This document shows positions 44,046-55,589 of a stretch of DNA of 64,000 nucleotides, piece by piece. Position 1 is the stretch's first letter. Each line of letters begins with the position of its first letter. The translations under genes and the position numbers were made by a program. This DNA comes from Neobacillus notoginsengisoli (lineage in GTDB: Bacteria; Bacillota; Bacilli; Bacillales; Cytobacillaceae): the NCBI RefSeq assembly GCF_003515685.1, contig NZ_QWEG01000007.1:212952-276951 (forward strand). Direction: 5' to 3'. The notes under the pieces were generated by a model. It was not told the origin of the DNA. It made no database searches and worked only from the letters and a program-made list of their open reading frames with translations.

Positions 44046-44113
44046 ATCCTTTTCCCCTGTCTGTTATAGCTTCTAAACTGAATGATTAAAAAAAGAAACC
44101 ATCAATTGATGGC

Positions 44114-44968
44114 TTATTCGTTGGATTCCGGTTCTAAAAGCTCAAGAAGCCTTTCCAAATCCTCTTTTGAAAAAAACTCAATTTCTATCTTCCCTTTGTT
44201 CTTTGTCTGTTTGATATGTACCGTTGTCCCGAATCTTTCCCTAAGTTGATGCTCCCGTTCTTGTAGAAACAAGTCTTTTTTCTTTTCCGGCTTTTTTGTT
44301 TCACGTGAAACATTTTCATTCAGCTGTTGAATTAGTTTTTCCAACTGGCGGACATTCAGGTTTTCTTTCACAATTTTTTCTACGAGAAGCTGGAGCTTCG
44401 CCTTTTGCCGTAAACCAAGCAATGCACGGCCATGCCCCATGGTAATCGTTCCTTTTGAAATGAGGTCTTGGATTTGCTTTGGAAGAGAAAGAAGGCGAAT
44501 ATGGTTGGCTATATGCGGCCTGCTTTTCCCTAACCGCTTGGCTACTTCTTCCTGAGTCAGCTTTAACTTTTCCATTAGCGTCTGATAGGCCGCCCCTTCC
44601 TCAATCGGGTTTAAATCTTCCCGCTGAAGGTTTTCAAGGACAGCAAGTTCCATCATCTGTTGTTCGGATAATTCGCGCACGACAGCGGGAACTGTTTCAA
44701 ATCCAGCTGCTTTTGCAGCTCGGTATCTTCGTTCACCGACAACAATTTCATAACCTCTTATGCTTTTCCGGATAACAAGAGGTTGGAGAATACCATGTTC
44801 AATAATTGATTCCTTTAATTCTTCAATTGCTTCAGGCTCAAAATGCTTTCGGGGTTGATAAGGGTTCGGGCGCAATTCCTTAATCTTTATTTCCTGGACA
44901 GACTCTTCATTGCCAGCTTCCATGTTGGCAAAAAAAGCATCCAGCCCCTTTCCAAGACCTTTAGCCAT
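44114..44968 (-). CDS. parB: Chromosome partition protein ParB (Spo0J)
   Basis: 284 residues. N-terminal CTPase/ParB domain (LRPNPYQPRKHF, then GERRYRAAK, about 72-80, and ENLQRED, about 108-114), central helix-turn-helix (TQEEVAKRLGKSRPHIANHIRLL) and C-terminal dimer domain. Binds parS, spreads, loads SMC and controls Soj. Start ATG at 44968, overlapping the soj end by 8 bases; the AAGGAAGTGG site suits it. A parS site is inside the gene at 44297-44312, as in B. subtilis. Confidence 0.98.
   Translation of the reverse strand: MAKGLGKGLDAFFANMEAGNEESVQEIKIKELRPNPYQPRKHFEPEAIEELKESIIEHGILQPLVIRKSIRGYEIVVGERRYRAAKAAGFETVPAVVRELSEQQMMELAVLENLQREDLNPIEEGAAYQTLMEKLKLTQEEVAKRLGKSRPHIANHIRLLSLPKQIQDLISKGTITMGHGRALLGLRQKAKLQLLVEKIVKENLNVRQLEKLIQQLNENVSRETKKPEKKKDLFLQEREHQLRERFGTTVHIKQTKNKGKIEIEFFSKEDLERLLELLEPESNE
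44297..44312. promoter_or_regulatory. parS site within parB
   Basis: TGTTTCACGTGAAACA, a perfect match to the parS consensus. It encodes Val-Ser-Arg-Glu-Thr of ParB. Confidence 0.95.
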
Positions 44969-45722
44969 TAGAAACCACTTCCTTTGCAAGATCTAAATAA
45001 ACTTCAGCCCCGCGTGATTTCGGATCATATATGATTATTGGTTCTCCATGGCTCGGAGCCTCGCTTAAACGCACATTCCTTGGAATAATCGTCTTATAGA
45101 CTTTGTCCTGGAAGTATTTCTTCACTTCTTCTATCACTTGAATTCCTAGATTCGTCCTGGCATCCAGCATCGTGAGGAGGACACCCTCTATTTTCAAATT
45201 CTGGTTCAAGTGTTTTTGGACAAGCCTGACTGTATTCAACAGCTGGCTCAACCCTTCAAGTGCATAATATTCACACTGGACAGGGATCAAGACAGCGTCC
45301 GAAGCGGTCAGGGCATTGATGGTCAATAGGCCTAGAGATGGCGGGCAATCAATGATGATATAATCATAATCGTCTTTTACCTCTTCAAGCGCACGTTTCA
45401 GCCTGACCTCCCGGGAAATCGTTGGAACGAGCTCAATTTCCGCTCCGGCAAGCTGAATTGTAGCAGGTATGGCTGATAAATTTTCAACCGATGTCGGCCT
45501 GATGACTTCCTTTGCTTCAATGTCATCCACGAGCACATCATAAATGCAATGCTCAACATCGGCTTTTTCTACGCCTATTCCGCTCGTCGCATTCCCCTGC
45601 GGGTCAATATCGACCATTAAGACTTTTTTCCCTATGTATGCTAAGCAGGCGCCCAGATTGACAGAAGTCGTCGTTTTTCCGACTCCTCCTTTTTGATTCG
45701 CGATTGCAAGTATTTTGCCCAC
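44961..45722 (-). CDS. parA: Chromosome partition ATPase ParA (Soj)
   Basis: 253 residues, Walker-type ATPase. Deviant Walker A KGGVGKTTTSVN (about 11-22), Walker B YIIIDCPPSLG (about 121), DPQGNATSG. Soj regulates DnaA and, with Spo0J, origin segregation. GTG start with AGGTGA upstream. Operon with parB (overlap). Confidence 0.97.
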   Translation of the reverse strand: MGKILAIANQKGGVGKTTTSVNLGACLAYIGKKVLMVDIDPQGNATSGIGVEKADVEHCIYDVLVDDIEAKEVIRPTSVENLSAIPATIQLAGAEIELVPTISREVRLKRALEEVKDDYDYIIIDCPPSLGLLTINALTASDAVLIPVQCEYYALEGLSQLLNTVRLVQKHLNQNLKIEGVLLTMLDARTNLGIQVIEEVKKYFQDKVYKTIIPRNVRLSEAPSHGEPIIIYDPKSRGAEVYLDLAKEVVSNG

Positions 45723-46024
45723 GATGTCACCTACCTTTTTTGCAAAAAATAACGGCTATACCATTAGGCACTGCCAAAAATAAGTTTTATAGAGCTATGC
45801 ATCCTATTTTAACATGAAAAGTAACTAGTGGAGTTTTTTTTATTAAATTATTGAATTAGCACCTTTCATACAGGCATGCACCTATTCAAACTGCTTCGAT
45901 TCAGGGGTGTCCGCCAATGAGGGGAACGTATGTTTCTGTTTTGGGTGTGGTTATGGGGAAGTTTTGCAAAAAACGAGTAGAAAGCCGGAATGAAACTTCA
46001 TCCGGCTTACTTGTTGTCTATGGA
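45723..46024. other. Intergenic region between noc and soj
   Basis: About 300 bases. Contains a noc terminator (45982-46008: AAGCCGGAT / ATTCCGGCTT stem, then TCTACTCGTTTTTT on the minus strand) and should contain the soj promoter, which I cannot fix. A plus-strand frame here is not credible. Confidence 0.5.
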
Positions 46025-46891
46025 TTATTTCTTTTTAGGAATTTTAATCGTAAATTGATAGTATTCTTCCGTTTCCTCTTCCTCAGAATTGAGCTTAATC
46101 CCGCTGTCGGAAACCATGGAGAGGGATTGTCTGATCGTGTTGACTGCAATTCGCATATCCTTGCTGAAGGCTTTTCGTCTTGGCTTTGGTTTTTGGACAG
46201 ACTGCTCCAAAAGTTTTATGACTCTTTCCTCAGTCTGTTTAACATTCAGGTTTTTCATCATAATTTCTTCGAGAACAGCCACTTGCTTTTCTGGATCCTT
46301 CAATGGAATAAGTGCCCTTGCATGTCTTTCAGAAATTTGTTTATTTAACAAGGATTCCTGTACTTCCTGTGGAAGCTTCAAGAGCCTAAGTTTATTGGCT
46401 ACTGTTGACTGGCCTTTGCCAAGACGCTGGGCAAGCGCTTCCTGCGTCAAGTTATGAAGTGTCAGGAGCTTACCATAAGCCATTGCTTCCTCTATAGGTG
46501 ACAACTCTTCCCGCTGCAGGTTTTCAATCAAAGCAACGGAAGCAGTTTCTGTGTCAGACATATTTTTAATAATCGCAGGAACCTCATCCCAGCCCAGCTT
46601 TTTCATCGCTCGCCATCTTCGTTCTCCGGCAATGAGCTCATAGCGTCCGTCTTCAAGCTCCCGGACGACAATCGGCTGGATGATGCCATGCATATGGATT
46701 GTACGTGATAGTTCATCTATTTTCTCGTCATCAAACACCGTTCTTGGCTGAAACCGGTTAGGTATAATCAATTCAATGGCGATTTTTTTAATTTCTTCAT
46801 GATTAACTTCTGTCTCTATTTCTATCTCATTCTCAATTTCTATCTGTTCTTTATCACCACGGCCGAAAAAGCGTGAAAAAGAATTCTTCAT
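46025..46891 (-). CDS. noc: Nucleoid occlusion protein Noc
   Basis: 288 residues, ParB paralogue. N-terminus [10 protein letters not shown] is the membrane-binding amphipathic helix of Noc; then [33 protein letters not shown] and an HTH ([23 protein letters not shown]). Ends in IPKKK. It binds NBS sites and stops FtsZ assembly over the nucleoid. Start ATG at 46891 with AGGGGTG upstream. Confidence 0.97.
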   Translation of the reverse strand: MKNSFSRFFGRGDKEQIEIENEIEIETEVNHEEIKKIAIELIIPNRFQPRTVFDDEKIDELSRTIHMHGIIQPIVVRELEDGRYELIAGERRWRAMKKLGWDEVPAIIKNMSDTETASVALIENLQREELSPIEEAMAYGKLLTLHNLTQEALAQRLGKGQSTVANKLRLLKLPQEVQESLLNKQISERHARALIPLKDPEKQVAVLEEIMMKNLNVKQTEERVIKLLEQSVQKPKPRRKAFSKDMRIAVNTIRQSLSMVSDSGIKLNSEEEETEEYYQFTIKIPKKK

Positions 46892-47000
46892 TTCCAGCAC
46901 CCCTTTTAAATACGCCCTGTTAACTAATTCTCTATCCAGTAGTCAATTCCTGCTGAAATAGTTGGTTGTTTTAGCAAAACTGGCCTAGTTAAAAACCGAT

Positions 47001-47720
47001 TTACTCAATCGGCAGTTTATTCGGTGTTCCAGGCTTGCGAGGGTATTTCTTAGGTGTCGTCTTTTCCTTATTGATTACGATGATGGTCCGTTCACTTTCT
47101 TCAATTGGCAAGGAAAAGGTGTGGATCTCCTTTGTCTTTCCACCAAGTACCGAAATAGCCTTTTTTGCATCCGCAAGCTCCTCTTTTGCGTTAGCGGCTT
47201 TAAGAGCAACGAAACTTCCTCCCTGCTTCACCAAAGGAAGGCAGAGCTCACTTAAAACCGACAACCGCGCAACCGCTCTTGCCGTTACAATGTCATAGCT
47301 TTCCCGATGGGCGGGATTTTTCCCGAAGGTTTCTGCCCGGTCATGAATGAAGTGGACATTTTCCAATTCAAGCGCCTTTGAGAGTTGATTCAAAAAAGTG
47401 ATTCTTTTATTAAGCGAATCGACAATCGTTACCTTTAATTCGGGAAAGGCTATTTTAAGCGGTATGCTTGGGAAGCCTGCTCCCGCGCCGACATCACAAA
47501 GAGAGGGAGAGCCGGTAAAGTCAAAGTAAAATGCAGCCGAGAGTGAGTCGAAGAAATGCTTTAAATAAACCTCCTCCCGGTCAGTAATAGCCGTTAGGTT
47601 CATCTTTTCATTCCATTCAACTAGGGTTTCGAAATAGGTTTCGAACTGGCTCAGCTGGGCAGAGGAAAGTGAAATGCCCCTTTCCTCCAGCAACCCGGCA
47701 AATTGTTCTGCTTTCATCAT
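47001..47720 (-). CDS. rsmG: 16S rRNA G527 N7-methyltransferase RsmG
   Basis: 239 residues, Rossmann methyltransferase (gidB). SAM motif [15 protein letters not shown] (about 76-90), [10 protein letters not shown], and ARAVARL. Methylates G527 in 16S rRNA; loss gives low-level streptomycin resistance. Two adjacent ATG codons are possible starts. It follows mnmG by 20 bases. Confidence 0.97.
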   Translation of the reverse strand: MMKAEQFAGLLEERGISLSSAQLSQFETYFETLVEWNEKMNLTAITDREEVYLKHFFDSLSAAFYFDFTGSPSLCDVGAGAGFPSIPLKIAFPELKVTIVDSLNKRITFLNQLSKALELENVHFIHDRAETFGKNPAHRESYDIVTARAVARLSVLSELCLPLVKQGGSFVALKAANAKEELADAKKAISVLGGKTKEIHTFSLPIEESERTIIVINKEKTTPKKYPRKPGTPNKLPIE

Positions 47721-47739
47721 CGTTGTTCCAACTCCGCTC

Positions 47740-49629
47740 TTATTCTGCTTTTACCCTTGCAACGCGTCCTTGCTCCAAATAGACAAGGAGGATGGAAATG
47801 TCGGCTGGGTTCACTCCTGATATACGTGATGCCTGGGCAAGGGAGAGCGGCCTTACCTCTTTCAGGTTATGGCGCGCCTCATTCGCAATTCCCGGTATGG
47901 CATCGTAATCGATATTTTCAGGGATTTTTTTATTCTCCATCTTCTTCAGCCGGTCAACCTGCTGAAGAGATTTCTCAATATATCCTTCATATTTGATGTG
48001 AATCTCAACTTGCTCTTTCACTTCGTCATCAAGGCTCATTTCCGGGGGAATGATGGATTCAATATGGCCGTAGTTCATCTCAGGCCGCTTCAGGAAATCA
48101 GCAGCCCTGATGCCGTCCTTCAACTCGCTTCCACCGAGTGAACGGATCAGTTCCTGGACCTCCGAAGACGGCTTTATAATGGTAGTTTTGAGCCTTTTAA
48201 TTTCTGCCTCGATCGCCGCATGTTTCTCTTCGAACTTTTCATACCGTTCTTTTGTGATCAAGCCCATCTTATAGCCAATTTCGGTCAACCTGAGGTCGGC
48301 ATTATCATGGCGCAAAAGCAGGCGGTACTCGGCTCGTGATGTAAGTAATCGGTATGGCTCAGCCGTTCCTTTTGTCACTAGGTCATCAATCATGACACCG
48401 ATATATGCCTCCGAACGGCTCAAGATGAGTTCTTCTTTTCCAAGTGCCTTCAATGCGGCATTCATTCCCGCCATCAAGCCTTGTCCCGCGGCTTCTTCAT
48501 AACCGGAAGTACCGTTAATTTGGCCCGCTGTATAAAGATTTTTTATTTTCTTCGTTTCCAAAGTAGGCCATAGCTGGGTTGGAACAATTGCATCATACTC
48601 AATCGCGTATCCCGGCCTCATCATTTGGGCATCTTTTAGGGCGGGAATAGATTTTACAAGTCGGTGCTGCACATCCTCAGGAAGACTTGTTGACAATCCT
48701 TGGACGTATACCTCTTCAGTGTTCCGCCCTTCAGGTTCCAGAAAAATCTGGTGGCGCGGCTTATCATTAAACCGTACGACCTTATCCTCAATCGATGGGC
48801 AGTAGCGCGGCCCAGAACCTTTGATCATTCCCGAAAACATCGGTGACCGATGAAGGTTTTCATCAATGATCCGGTGTGTATGTTCATTTGTATACGTTAG
48901 CCAACATGGCAGCTGATCTGTAATATATTTTGTCGTTTCATATGAAAAAGCCCTCGGGGTATCATCCCCCGGCTGGATTTCCGTTAGGGAATAGTCGATT
49001 GTGCCGCTATGCACCCTCGGTGGGGTACCCGTTTTGAAACGGACAAGATCAAAACCCAATTCTTCCAGGTGCTCGGACAGTTTTATTGAAGGCTGCTGGT
49101 TATTCGGACCGCTCGAATACTTCAGTTCCCCAAGGATGATTTCACCACGAAGGAAGGTTCCTGTTGTGATAATGACTGATTTTGCCCGAAAAACTGCACC
49201 GGTTTGCGTCACTACACCCGTACATACGCCATCTTCTACAATGAGCTTTTCAACCATCCCTTGAATGAGGGTCAGATTTTTCTCACTCTCAAGTGTCTTC
49301 TTCATTTCATGCTGGTAGGCAAACTTGTCAGCCTGTGCCCGGAGTGCCCGGACGGCAGGTCCTTTGCCGGTATTTAACATCCTCATTTGAATATAAGTTT
49401 TATCAATATTTCTTCCCATCTCGCCGCCAAGAGCATCAATTTCCCTGACTACGATTCCTTTTGCCGGCCCTCCTATCGAAGGATTGCACGGCATAAAAGC
49501 GACCATGTCGAGATTGATTGTGATCATCAATGTTTTCGCACCGATACGGGGAGCTGCCAATCCGGCCTCACTGCCTGCATGTCCAGCGCCAATTACAATT
49601 ACATCATAATTTCCGGCCTCGTATTGCAT
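47740..49629 (-). CDS. mnmG: tRNA U34 cmnm5 modification enzyme MnmG (GidA)
   Basis: 629 residues. FAD-binding GAGHAGSEA (about 15-23), conserved GGxxGPA region ([21 protein letters not shown]), LNTGKGPAV, and C-terminal [33 protein letters not shown]. With MnmE, adds carboxymethylaminomethyl to U34 of tRNAs. Start ATG at 49629 with AAGGAGG upstream. mnmE-mnmG-rsmG is one unit. Confidence 0.98.
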   Translation of the reverse strand: MQYEAGNYDVIVIGAGHAGSEAGLAAPRIGAKTLMITINLDMVAFMPCNPSIGGPAKGIVVREIDALGGEMGRNIDKTYIQMRMLNTGKGPAVRALRAQADKFAYQHEMKKTLESEKNLTLIQGMVEKLIVEDGVCTGVVTQTGAVFRAKSVIITTGTFLRGEIILGELKYSSGPNNQQPSIKLSEHLEELGFDLVRFKTGTPPRVHSGTIDYSLTEIQPGDDTPRAFSYETTKYITDQLPCWLTYTNEHTHRIIDENLHRSPMFSGMIKGSGPRYCPSIEDKVVRFNDKPRHQIFLEPEGRNTEEVYVQGLSTSLPEDVQHRLVKSIPALKDAQMMRPGYAIEYDAIVPTQLWPTLETKKIKNLYTAGQINGTSGYEEAAGQGLMAGMNAALKALGKEELILSRSEAYIGVMIDDLVTKGTAEPYRLLTSRAEYRLLLRHDNADLRLTEIGYKMGLITKERYEKFEEKHAAIEAEIKRLKTTIIKPSSEVQELIRSLGGSELKDGIRAADFLKRPEMNYGHIESIIPPEMSLDDEVKEQVEIHIKYEGYIEKSLQQVDRLKKMENKKIPENIDYDAIPGIANEARHNLKEVRPLSLAQASRISGVNPADISILLVYLEQGRVARVKAE

Positions 49630-49680
49630 CACGCTGCCTCCTTTATTTAAAAATAACTTAATTTCTTTAGGTGTAAGGCT

Positions 49681-51066
49681 TTATTTCCCCAGGCAAAATT
49701 GTGAAAAGAGCTGGTCGATCAGGCTTTCATGGACACTTTCTCCAATCACTTCACCTAATAGCTCCCACGACCTTGTTAAATCAATTTGGACAATATCGAT
49801 TGGTACGCCCATTTCCACACCGTTGAGTGCTTCTTCAATTGCATGTAAAGCCTGTCCTAATAAGGCAATATGACGGCTGTTCGATACATACGTCATATCA
49901 CCGGCTTCCAGTGAACCGGCAAAAAACAATTCGGCAATCGCATTTTCCAGTTCATCGATGCCTTCGTCTTCTAGAAGGGAAGTCGTGACGACCCTTCTCT
50001 TTCCAGCAAGTTTTTGAACCTCTTCCATATCGACTTTCTGCGGAAGGTCTGTCTTGTTGACGATAATAATGGCATCCATGCCTTCAACAGCCTTGAAAAT
50101 ATTCCGGTCTTCATCTGTCAGCTTGTCTGAATAATTCAGCACAAGCAGAATGAGATCCGCCTCTTTCAATACCTGACGCGATCTTTCCACACCTATTTTT
50201 TCTACGATATCCTCTGTTTCCCTGATCCCAGCTGTATCAAGCAAACGCAGCGGAACACCGCGGACATTGACATATTCTTCAATAACATCCCTTGTTGTAC
50301 CAGGGATATCCGTTACAATCGCCTTATTTTCCTGGGCAAGGCTGTTCAGCAAGGAAGATTTCCCTACATTCGGCCTCCCGACAATAACAGTCGAAAGCCC
50401 TTCCCTTAATATCTTACCCTGTTGGGATGTTTGCAAAAGCTTTCTGATTTCATCACGGACATAGCCAGCCTTCTCCAGCAGCATATGATGCGTCATTTCT
50501 TCTACATCATCATATTCAGGATAATCAATATTTACTTCCACATGCGCAAGCGTTTCAAGAATCTGCTGGCGAAGCTTTCGGATCAGGCGTGATAGCCTCC
50601 CTTCCATCTGGCCCAATGCAACATTCATGGCCCTGTCCGTTTTTGCCCGGATTAAATCCATCACCGCTTCGGCCTGCGACAAGTCTATCCTCCCATTTAA
50701 GAACGCCCGCTTTGTAAATTCACCAGGCTCAGCAAGCCTCGCGCCGTTGTTTAAAACAAGTTGGAGGACACGGTTTACGGAAACGAGCCCACCATGGCAG
50801 TTAATTTCAACTACATCCTCCCTCGTAAATGTCCTTGGTCCCCTCATAGCAGACACCATGACTTCCTCAACGATTTCCCCTGTTAACGGATCAGTGAGGT
50901 GGCCGTAATGGATTGTATGGGACGGTACATTCATTAACTTCTTTCCACCTGGGCTTTTAAAAATGTTATCAGCAATCGCGAAAGCTCCCTCACCGCTCAG
51001 ACGGACAATCGCAATCGCTCCCTCACCCATTGGCGTTGAAATTGCCGTTATTGTATCAAACTCCAC
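49681..51066 (-). CDS. mnmE: tRNA modification GTPase MnmE
   Basis: 461 residues. N-terminal formyl-THF-binding domain ([11 protein letters not shown]), helical domain split by a G domain ([23 protein letters not shown]; about 220-380) and C-terminal FCLGK with the catalytic Cys. Partner of MnmG. Start is the GTG at 51066 with AGAGGTGG upstream, matching the common MEFDTI start; a GTG three codons earlier touches the site. Confidence 0.97.
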   Translation of the reverse strand: MEFDTITAISTPMGEGAIAIVRLSGEGAFAIADNIFKSPGGKKLMNVPSHTIHYGHLTDPLTGEIVEEVMVSAMRGPRTFTREDVVEINCHGGLVSVNRVLQLVLNNGARLAEPGEFTKRAFLNGRIDLSQAEAVMDLIRAKTDRAMNVALGQMEGRLSRLIRKLRQQILETLAHVEVNIDYPEYDDVEEMTHHMLLEKAGYVRDEIRKLLQTSQQGKILREGLSTVIVGRPNVGKSSLLNSLAQENKAIVTDIPGTTRDVIEEYVNVRGVPLRLLDTAGIRETEDIVEKIGVERSRQVLKEADLILLVLNYSDKLTDEDRNIFKAVEGMDAIIIVNKTDLPQKVDMEEVQKLAGKRRVVTTSLLEDEGIDELENAIAELFFAGSLEAGDMTYVSNSRHIALLGQALHAIEEALNGVEMGVPIDIVQIDLTRSWELLGEVIGESVHESLIDQLFSQFCLGK

Positions 51067-51343
51067 TTTTTCCACCTCTTCTCTTTCTAAAAATCCATCT
51101 ATTTAGTTTGGCCATTAAAGTTTATCCCCAAAACACTAGAATACCATATGATTCATTTTCAAAAAAAGGATTATCCACAGCTGCATCGATTGAACATGTT
51201 TCATTTTAACTTATCCACATGTGAATAACAATAAAGCAATCGGAACCTTAAAGCAGGTAGAGTGAATCATGAAAGGATGATGAAGGAACAAAAAAACATC
51301 CCGCCTTCAAATGAAAGGCAGGATGTTGGAATCTTACTTATGA
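51067..51343. promoter_or_regulatory. Intergenic region with two DnaA boxes
   Basis: Two perfect TTATCCACA boxes at 51171-51179 and 51211-51219, with a related TTATCCCCA near 51122. A hairpin (CATCCTGCC-type, 51298-51327: CATCCCGCC / GGCAGGATG) ends the jag transcript. The mnmE promoter probably lies here, and DnaA may regulate it. Confidence 0.6.
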
Positions 51344-51967
51344 TTATTGTCTGGCTGGAGCAATAACAATATGACGATGTGGTTCTGTTCCATCAGAAAA
51401 AGTCTTAACGCGATTATTCTCTGAAAGCGCCGTATGAATGACTTTCCTTTCGTAGGAAGGCATGGGCTCTAGTGTGACAGGCTTGCCTGTTTTTACTGCT
51501 TTCTGCGCAAGACGCTGGGCCAGCTGAATCAAAGTCTCATTTCGACGGCTCCGATAATCTTCTGCATCAAGAATGACAGTTAAATACTGATCTGAGAATC
51601 GGTTTATGACCAGTTGGGTAAGGTATTGCAATGAATTAAGGGTCTGTCCCCTTTTTCCAATTAACAAAGCAATTTTGTCACCTGACAAAATAAACGTGAC
51701 ATGCTTGCCCTCTTTTGACGCCTCTATTTCTATAGAAGCTCCCATTTGTTCACTGACCTGGAAAAGAAATTTCTTTGCTTCTTCAATCGGGTCGGGTTTA
51801 ACGGTCACCTTAACAACTGCAGGTTTTGACCCAAACAGGCCAAAAATCCCCTTTTTCCCTTCATCAACAATCTCTACTTCTGTGCGGTCTCTGGTTGTGT
51901 TTAATTGAGCGAGTGCTGATTTTACTGCTTCTTCAACGGTTTGTCCGCTGGCAGTTATCTGTTTCAC
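51344..51967 (-). CDS. jag: Jag/KhpB RNA-binding protein
   Basis: 207 residues: Jag N-terminal domain ([20 protein letters not shown]), KH domain ([20 protein letters not shown] near residue 105-125) and R3H domain at the end ([17 protein letters not shown]). RNA-binding partner of KhpA, encoded downstream of spoIIIJ. The GTG start overlaps the spoIIIJ stop (GTGA), giving coupled translation. Confidence 0.95.
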   Translation of the reverse strand: MKQITASGQTVEEAVKSALAQLNTTRDRTEVEIVDEGKKGIFGLFGSKPAVVKVTVKPDPIEEAKKFLFQVSEQMGASIEIEASKEGKHVTFILSGDKIALLIGKRGQTLNSLQYLTQLVINRFSDQYLTVILDAEDYRSRRNETLIQLAQRLAQKAVKTGKPVTLEPMPSYERKVIHTALSENNRVKTFSDGTEPHRHIVIAPARQ

Positions 51968-52740
51968 TTTTTTGCTCCCCCCGCGCTGCCGGTAGCTGAT
52001 GCTTTTCTCAGATCCGGCCCTTTAATGAAATACGTCTGGACAATCATGAACAAGTTCCCCACTACCCAGTATAGTGAAAGGGCTGCTGGGAAATTGATGG
52101 CAAAAACAAGAATCATAATCGGCATCATATAAAGCATCATTTGCATTTGTGGGTTTGCGTCTGATCCCGCCATCATCATTTTTTGTTGGATGAAGGTGGT
52201 GATCCCTGCAATGATAGGCAAAATATAATAGGGATCCTTATCTCCCAGGTCGAACCAAAGAAATTCATGGTCAGCAATAGCTCTTGTCCGGGAAATTGCA
52301 TGGTAGAAACCAATCAGAACCGGCATTTGAATAATAAGCGGGAAGCAACCGGCTAACGGATTGACTCCATGCTTCTGGAACAATGCCATCGTTTCCTGCT
52401 GAAGTTTTTGCTGTGTTTTCTGGTCTTTTGAGCTGTATTTTTCACGCAGCTTTTGCATTTCTGGCTGAAGCGCCTGCATTGCTTTTGAACTTTTCGTCTG
52501 CTTGATCATCAGCGGCAGCATGGCCAGGCGGATGATAATTGTCACAAAAATAATCGAGAGTCCGAAGCTCCCCCATAAAACATGCGCCCCCTCGGTAATC
52601 AGCCAGGAAAGCGGATAAACAATGTACTCATTCCAAAAACCAGTGCTTTCTGCTGTGATTGGCTGTTTTATATCGGTACAGCCAGCTAATAGAAAGACAA
52701 ATAAAAACAATCCGATAAGCTTTACTAATCGTTTACTCAA
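51964..52740 (-). CDS. spoIIIJ: Membrane protein insertase SpoIIIJ (YidC1)
   Basis: 258 residues. Lipoprotein-type signal with lipobox LLAGC (about 15-19), then five membrane segments; conserved [34 protein letters not shown] region, with the hydrophilic-groove Arg in the IIRLAMLP segment. Inserts membrane proteins; required for the mother-cell/forespore channel in sporulation. Start TTG at 52740 with AAGGAGG 9 bases upstream; a longer in-frame extension of 20 codons is excluded. Confidence 0.96.
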   Translation of the reverse strand: MSKRLVKLIGLFLFVFLLAGCTDIKQPITAESTGFWNEYIVYPLSWLITEGAHVLWGSFGLSIIFVTIIIRLAMLPLMIKQTKSSKAMQALQPEMQKLREKYSSKDQKTQQKLQQETMALFQKHGVNPLAGCFPLIIQMPVLIGFYHAISRTRAIADHEFLWFDLGDKDPYYILPIIAGITTFIQQKMMMAGSDANPQMQMMLYMMPIMILVFAINFPAALSLYWVVGNLFMIVQTYFIKGPDLRKASATGSAGGAKK

Positions 52741-52901
52741 CCGAAATTTCCTCCTTAAACGGATGGGTGTCAAAATTTTATAAGTTATTCCCCTAACCAA
52801 TTGCCAAGGGAAATACTATCTGAATCATTCTATCATTTTTTTAGGGGAAGTGCTTTCAAAATCTTCTACTGTTTCGAAAAAAAGTTCTAGTTTTTTTCCT
52901 T

Positions 52902-53258
52902 TTATTGAATTGGAAAATCCCTTTTTAAACTTTTCGCGAGTTTTAGGACATGAGCAAGACTCTTTTTCACCTCAAAAAAATCCATCTCTGCGGCTGGCTT
53001 TCTAGCAATTATTACATAATCCCTGCCGCCCGCCAGCCCGTCCTTCATTTCAAATACCGATTGCCGTATGTATCTCTTGATCCTGTTGCGGACAACGGCA
53101 TTTCCAATTTTTTTGCTGACCGATAATCCAATCCGGAATAGAGGCTGTTCCTCTTTTTTCAAAACATACACAATGAATTGCCGGTTTGCCGTAGATTGCC
53201 CTTTTTTAAAAACAGCTTGGAACTCTTTATTTTTTTTAATCCTGAATTCTTTTTTCAC
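52902..53258 (-). CDS. rnpA: Ribonuclease P protein component
   Basis: 118 residues. RNR motif core: [23 protein letters not shown] (split around residue 55-77), FR near residue 4 and KK basic C-terminus. Protein subunit of RNase P that matures tRNA 5' ends. Start GTG at 53258 with AGGTGAAG upstream; the longer frame is not used. Lies after rpmH, as in nearly all bacteria. Confidence 0.96.
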   Translation of the reverse strand: MKKEFRIKKNKEFQAVFKKGQSTANRQFIVYVLKKEEQPLFRIGLSVSKKIGNAVVRNRIKRYIRQSVFEMKDGLAGGRDYVIIARKPAAEMDFFEVKKSLAHVLKLAKSLKRDFPIQ

Positions 53259-53383
53259 GACTTCACCTACATTCTGTGCAGCTTCAAGTCCATACCTGTC
53301 CATAGTCATCCTATCCGTTCTGCTAGACCGTTATTCGCTCAGAAACGAACCGATATTTAAGACAAATTCCGGATAATGATAGA

Positions 53384-53411
53384 AAAAAGACCACTGAGAC
53401 GGTCAGTGGCC
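53384..53411 (-). terminator. Attenuating terminator between rpmH and rnpA
   Basis: Minus-strand stem GGCCACTGACC / GTCTCAGTGGTC followed by six T. Probably lowers rnpA and downstream expression relative to rpmH. Confidence 0.75.
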
Positions 53412-53545
53412 TAAGCTGATAATACTTTTCTTCCTTTTTGGCGACGGCGAGCAATTATTTTGCGTCCAGTCACTGAGCTCATACGGCTACGGAAACCGTG
53501 AACTCTGCTGTGCTTCTTTTTCTTTGGTTGATAAGTCCTTTTCAT
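53411..53545 (-). CDS. rpmH: 50S ribosomal protein L34
   Basis: 44 residues, too short for many gene callers: [18 protein letters not shown], then RSRMSS...[18 protein letters not shown]. Strong GGAGGTG upstream. Marks the left boundary of oriC. In B. subtilis the second stretch is usually NRKRSKVHGF; here KKKKHSR. Confidence 0.98.
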   Translation of the reverse strand: MKRTYQPKKKKHSRVHGFRSRMSSVTGRKIIARRRQKGRKVLSA

Positions 53546-53627
53546 TCTATTGACACCTCCCTGAGGAATTACTTATATGGACAGTCTGCTATCATACAAT
53601 TTTCGCTTGGTAAAGACAGTCTTAATT

Positions 53628-53657
53628 ATTATAGGGAAGCAATTGCTTAAATGTCAA
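53628..53657 (-). promoter_or_regulatory. SigA promoter of rpmH-rnpA
   Basis: Consensus TTGACA and TATAAT with an 18-base spacer on the minus strand, about 85 bases upstream of rpmH. Confidence 0.8.
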
Positions 53658-53768
53658 CTACTGTTTCAATATTTCATACTTCTTCCAGCTAAAAAACCAA
53701 GACAGCTGCCAAAGATCTCTTTCTGATTCTTGCCCCGTAATAATATGCTAAAATCCTTCTTATCTGCT

Positions 53769-54087
53769 TGTGGATAATTTCCGACAGATTTTTCACTTTG
53801 TCCATCACTTATTGACAAGTTTCTCACAAACTCAAGTATTGTGGATAAACTAAACAGCGTCAGGTGTGGTTCTTGTGGATAATTCTTAATAACCATTGCA
53901 GAGCTTACTTTTATTTGATATTATAGTTGTGTTTTCACTTCTAATAAGTCAATGTGGATAATTCGGATATCCACAGACTGTGGATAACTTGTGGACAGCT
54001 TATCCAGCTGTGTTGTAAAAGATTGTCCACAAGCAGTGGATATTGTCGAAACCTCTTATTCTTTCCTTATATTATGTTTTTCCACAA
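53769..54087 (+). other. oriC: oriC part 1: DnaA-box cluster upstream of dnaA
   Basis: Perfect boxes (TGTGGATAA, the reverse of TTATCCACA) at 53769-53777, 53840-53848, 53874-53882, 53953-53961 and 53979-53987. One-mismatch boxes are at 53967-53975, 54024-54032 and 54079-54087. This is the first half of the bipartite Bacillus origin and also the autoregulatory region of dnaA. Confidence 0.92.
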
Positions 54088-54234
54088 ATCCATCACCTTG
54101 AATATTTATACAACGGGGTTGTACAAGCTGTATAACCGCCTGGCACATTATTCAAACTCTTATTTAGTAAGAAAACTGTATGATGCACTATTTATGTTTA
54201 AGAAAGATAGAAAGAAAAAAGGGAGGGGAAGTAG

Positions 54235-55581
54235 TTGGAAAACATTGCAGACCTTTGGAATGCGGCGTTAGCTACCATCGAAACCAAGATCAGTAAACCA
54301 AGTTTTGATACATGGCTAAAGTCAACCAAGGCGCATTCGCTGCAAGGCAACACTCTTGTTGTAACAGCTCCGAATGAATTTGCACGGGATTGGCTCGAGG
54401 AACGGTATTCTCAATTAATTGCCGGGATCCTTTACGAAATCACCGGTGAGGGACTGGAAGTCAAATTCATCATTCCGCAGGTAAAAAGCGATGATGAACA
54501 GGACTTGCCTCTGCCAAAAAAGAAACAGAAAAAAGAGGAAGAAAATAATGATATTCCGCGAACGATGCTGAATCCAAAGTATACGTTCGATACGTTCGTC
54601 ATTGGTTCAGGCAACCGCTTTGCACACGCTGCTTCGCTGGCCGTTGCCGAAGCTCCGGCGAAAGCATATAATCCCCTGTTTATTTATGGGGGCGTTGGAT
54701 TAGGTAAAACCCACCTTATGCATGCAATCGGACATTATGTGCTGGAACATAATCCATCTGCAAAGGTCGTTTATCTTTCCTCAGAAAAATTCACCAATGA
54801 ATTTATCAATTCCATTCGTGATAACAAAGCGATTGAATTCCGGAACAAATACAGGAAGGTTGATGTCCTGCTAATTGATGATATTCAATTTTTGGCAGGG
54901 AAAGAATCGACACAAGAGGAATTTTTCCATACTTTTAATACGCTGCACGAGGAAAGCAAACAAATTATTATTTCAAGTGACCGGCCGCCAAAGGAAATTC
55001 CGACGCTTGAAGACCGTCTTCGTTCCAGATTTGAATGGGGCCTGATTACAGATATTACCCCGCCTGATCTGGAAACAAGAATAGCCATCCTCCGAAAAAA
55101 GGCAAAAGCGGAAGGCCTGGATATTCCGAACGAAGCCATGCTCTATATTGCTAACCAAATTGATTCGAATATCCGTGAATTAGAAGGTGCACTTATACGG
55201 GTAGTTGCTTATTCTTCACTTATCAACAAGGATATCAATGCCGACCTTGCCGCAGAAGCACTAAAAGATATCATTCCTAGCTCAAAGCCAAAAATTGTCA
55301 CGATCCTTGATATCCAAAAAGCGGTCGGCCAGCAATTCAACATTAAGCTTGAGGATTTTAAAGCAAAGAAAAGGACAAAATCTATAGCCTTTCCAAGGCA
55401 GGTGGCTATGTATCTGTCAAGGGAGCTGACAGACTTTTCCCTCCCGAAAATCGGCGAGGAGTTTGGCGGAAGGGACCATACCACTGTTATTCATGCCCAT
55501 GAAAAGATTTCAAGGCTGTTAACTACGGACGCGCAGCTCCAACAGCAAGTGAAGGAATTAAATGAGCTGTTGAAAGTTTAG
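54235..55581 (+). CDS. dnaA: Replication initiator DnaA
   Basis: 448 residues. Domain I ([20 protein letters not shown]), linker, AAA+ domain with Walker [10 protein letters not shown] (about 152-160), Walker [10 protein letters not shown], sensor motifs DRPPKE and RSRFEWG, and domain IV with the DnaA signature HTH ([15 protein letters not shown], about 415-430). TTG start with GGGAGGGG upstream, as often seen for DnaA in relatives. Binds the box clusters on both sides and opens the duplex downstream. Confidence 0.99.
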   Translation: MENIADLWNAALATIETKISKPSFDTWLKSTKAHSLQGNTLVVTAPNEFARDWLEERYSQLIAGILYEITGEGLEVKFIIPQVKSDDEQDLPLPKKKQKKEEENNDIPRTMLNPKYTFDTFVIGSGNRFAHAASLAVAEAPAKAYNPLFIYGGVGLGKTHLMHAIGHYVLEHNPSAKVVYLSSEKFTNEFINSIRDNKAIEFRNKYRKVDVLLIDDIQFLAGKESTQEEFFHTFNTLHEESKQIIISSDRPPKEIPTLEDRLRSRFEWGLITDITPPDLETRIAILRKKAKAEGLDIPNEAMLYIANQIDSNIRELEGALIRVVAYSSLINKDINADLAAEALKDIIPSSKPKIVTILDIQKAVGQQFNIKLEDFKAKKRTKSIAFPRQVAMYLSRELTDFSLPKIGEEFGGRDHTTVIHAHEKISRLLTTDAQLQQQVKELNELLKV

Positions 55582-55589
55582 CCTTAATG

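Noticed and set aside
45411..45424. Noc-binding-like sequence CCTCCCGGGAAAT inside soj
   Set aside because: At least two mismatches to the 14-base NBS consensus and no second site nearby; similar chance matches occur in gyrB near 60027.
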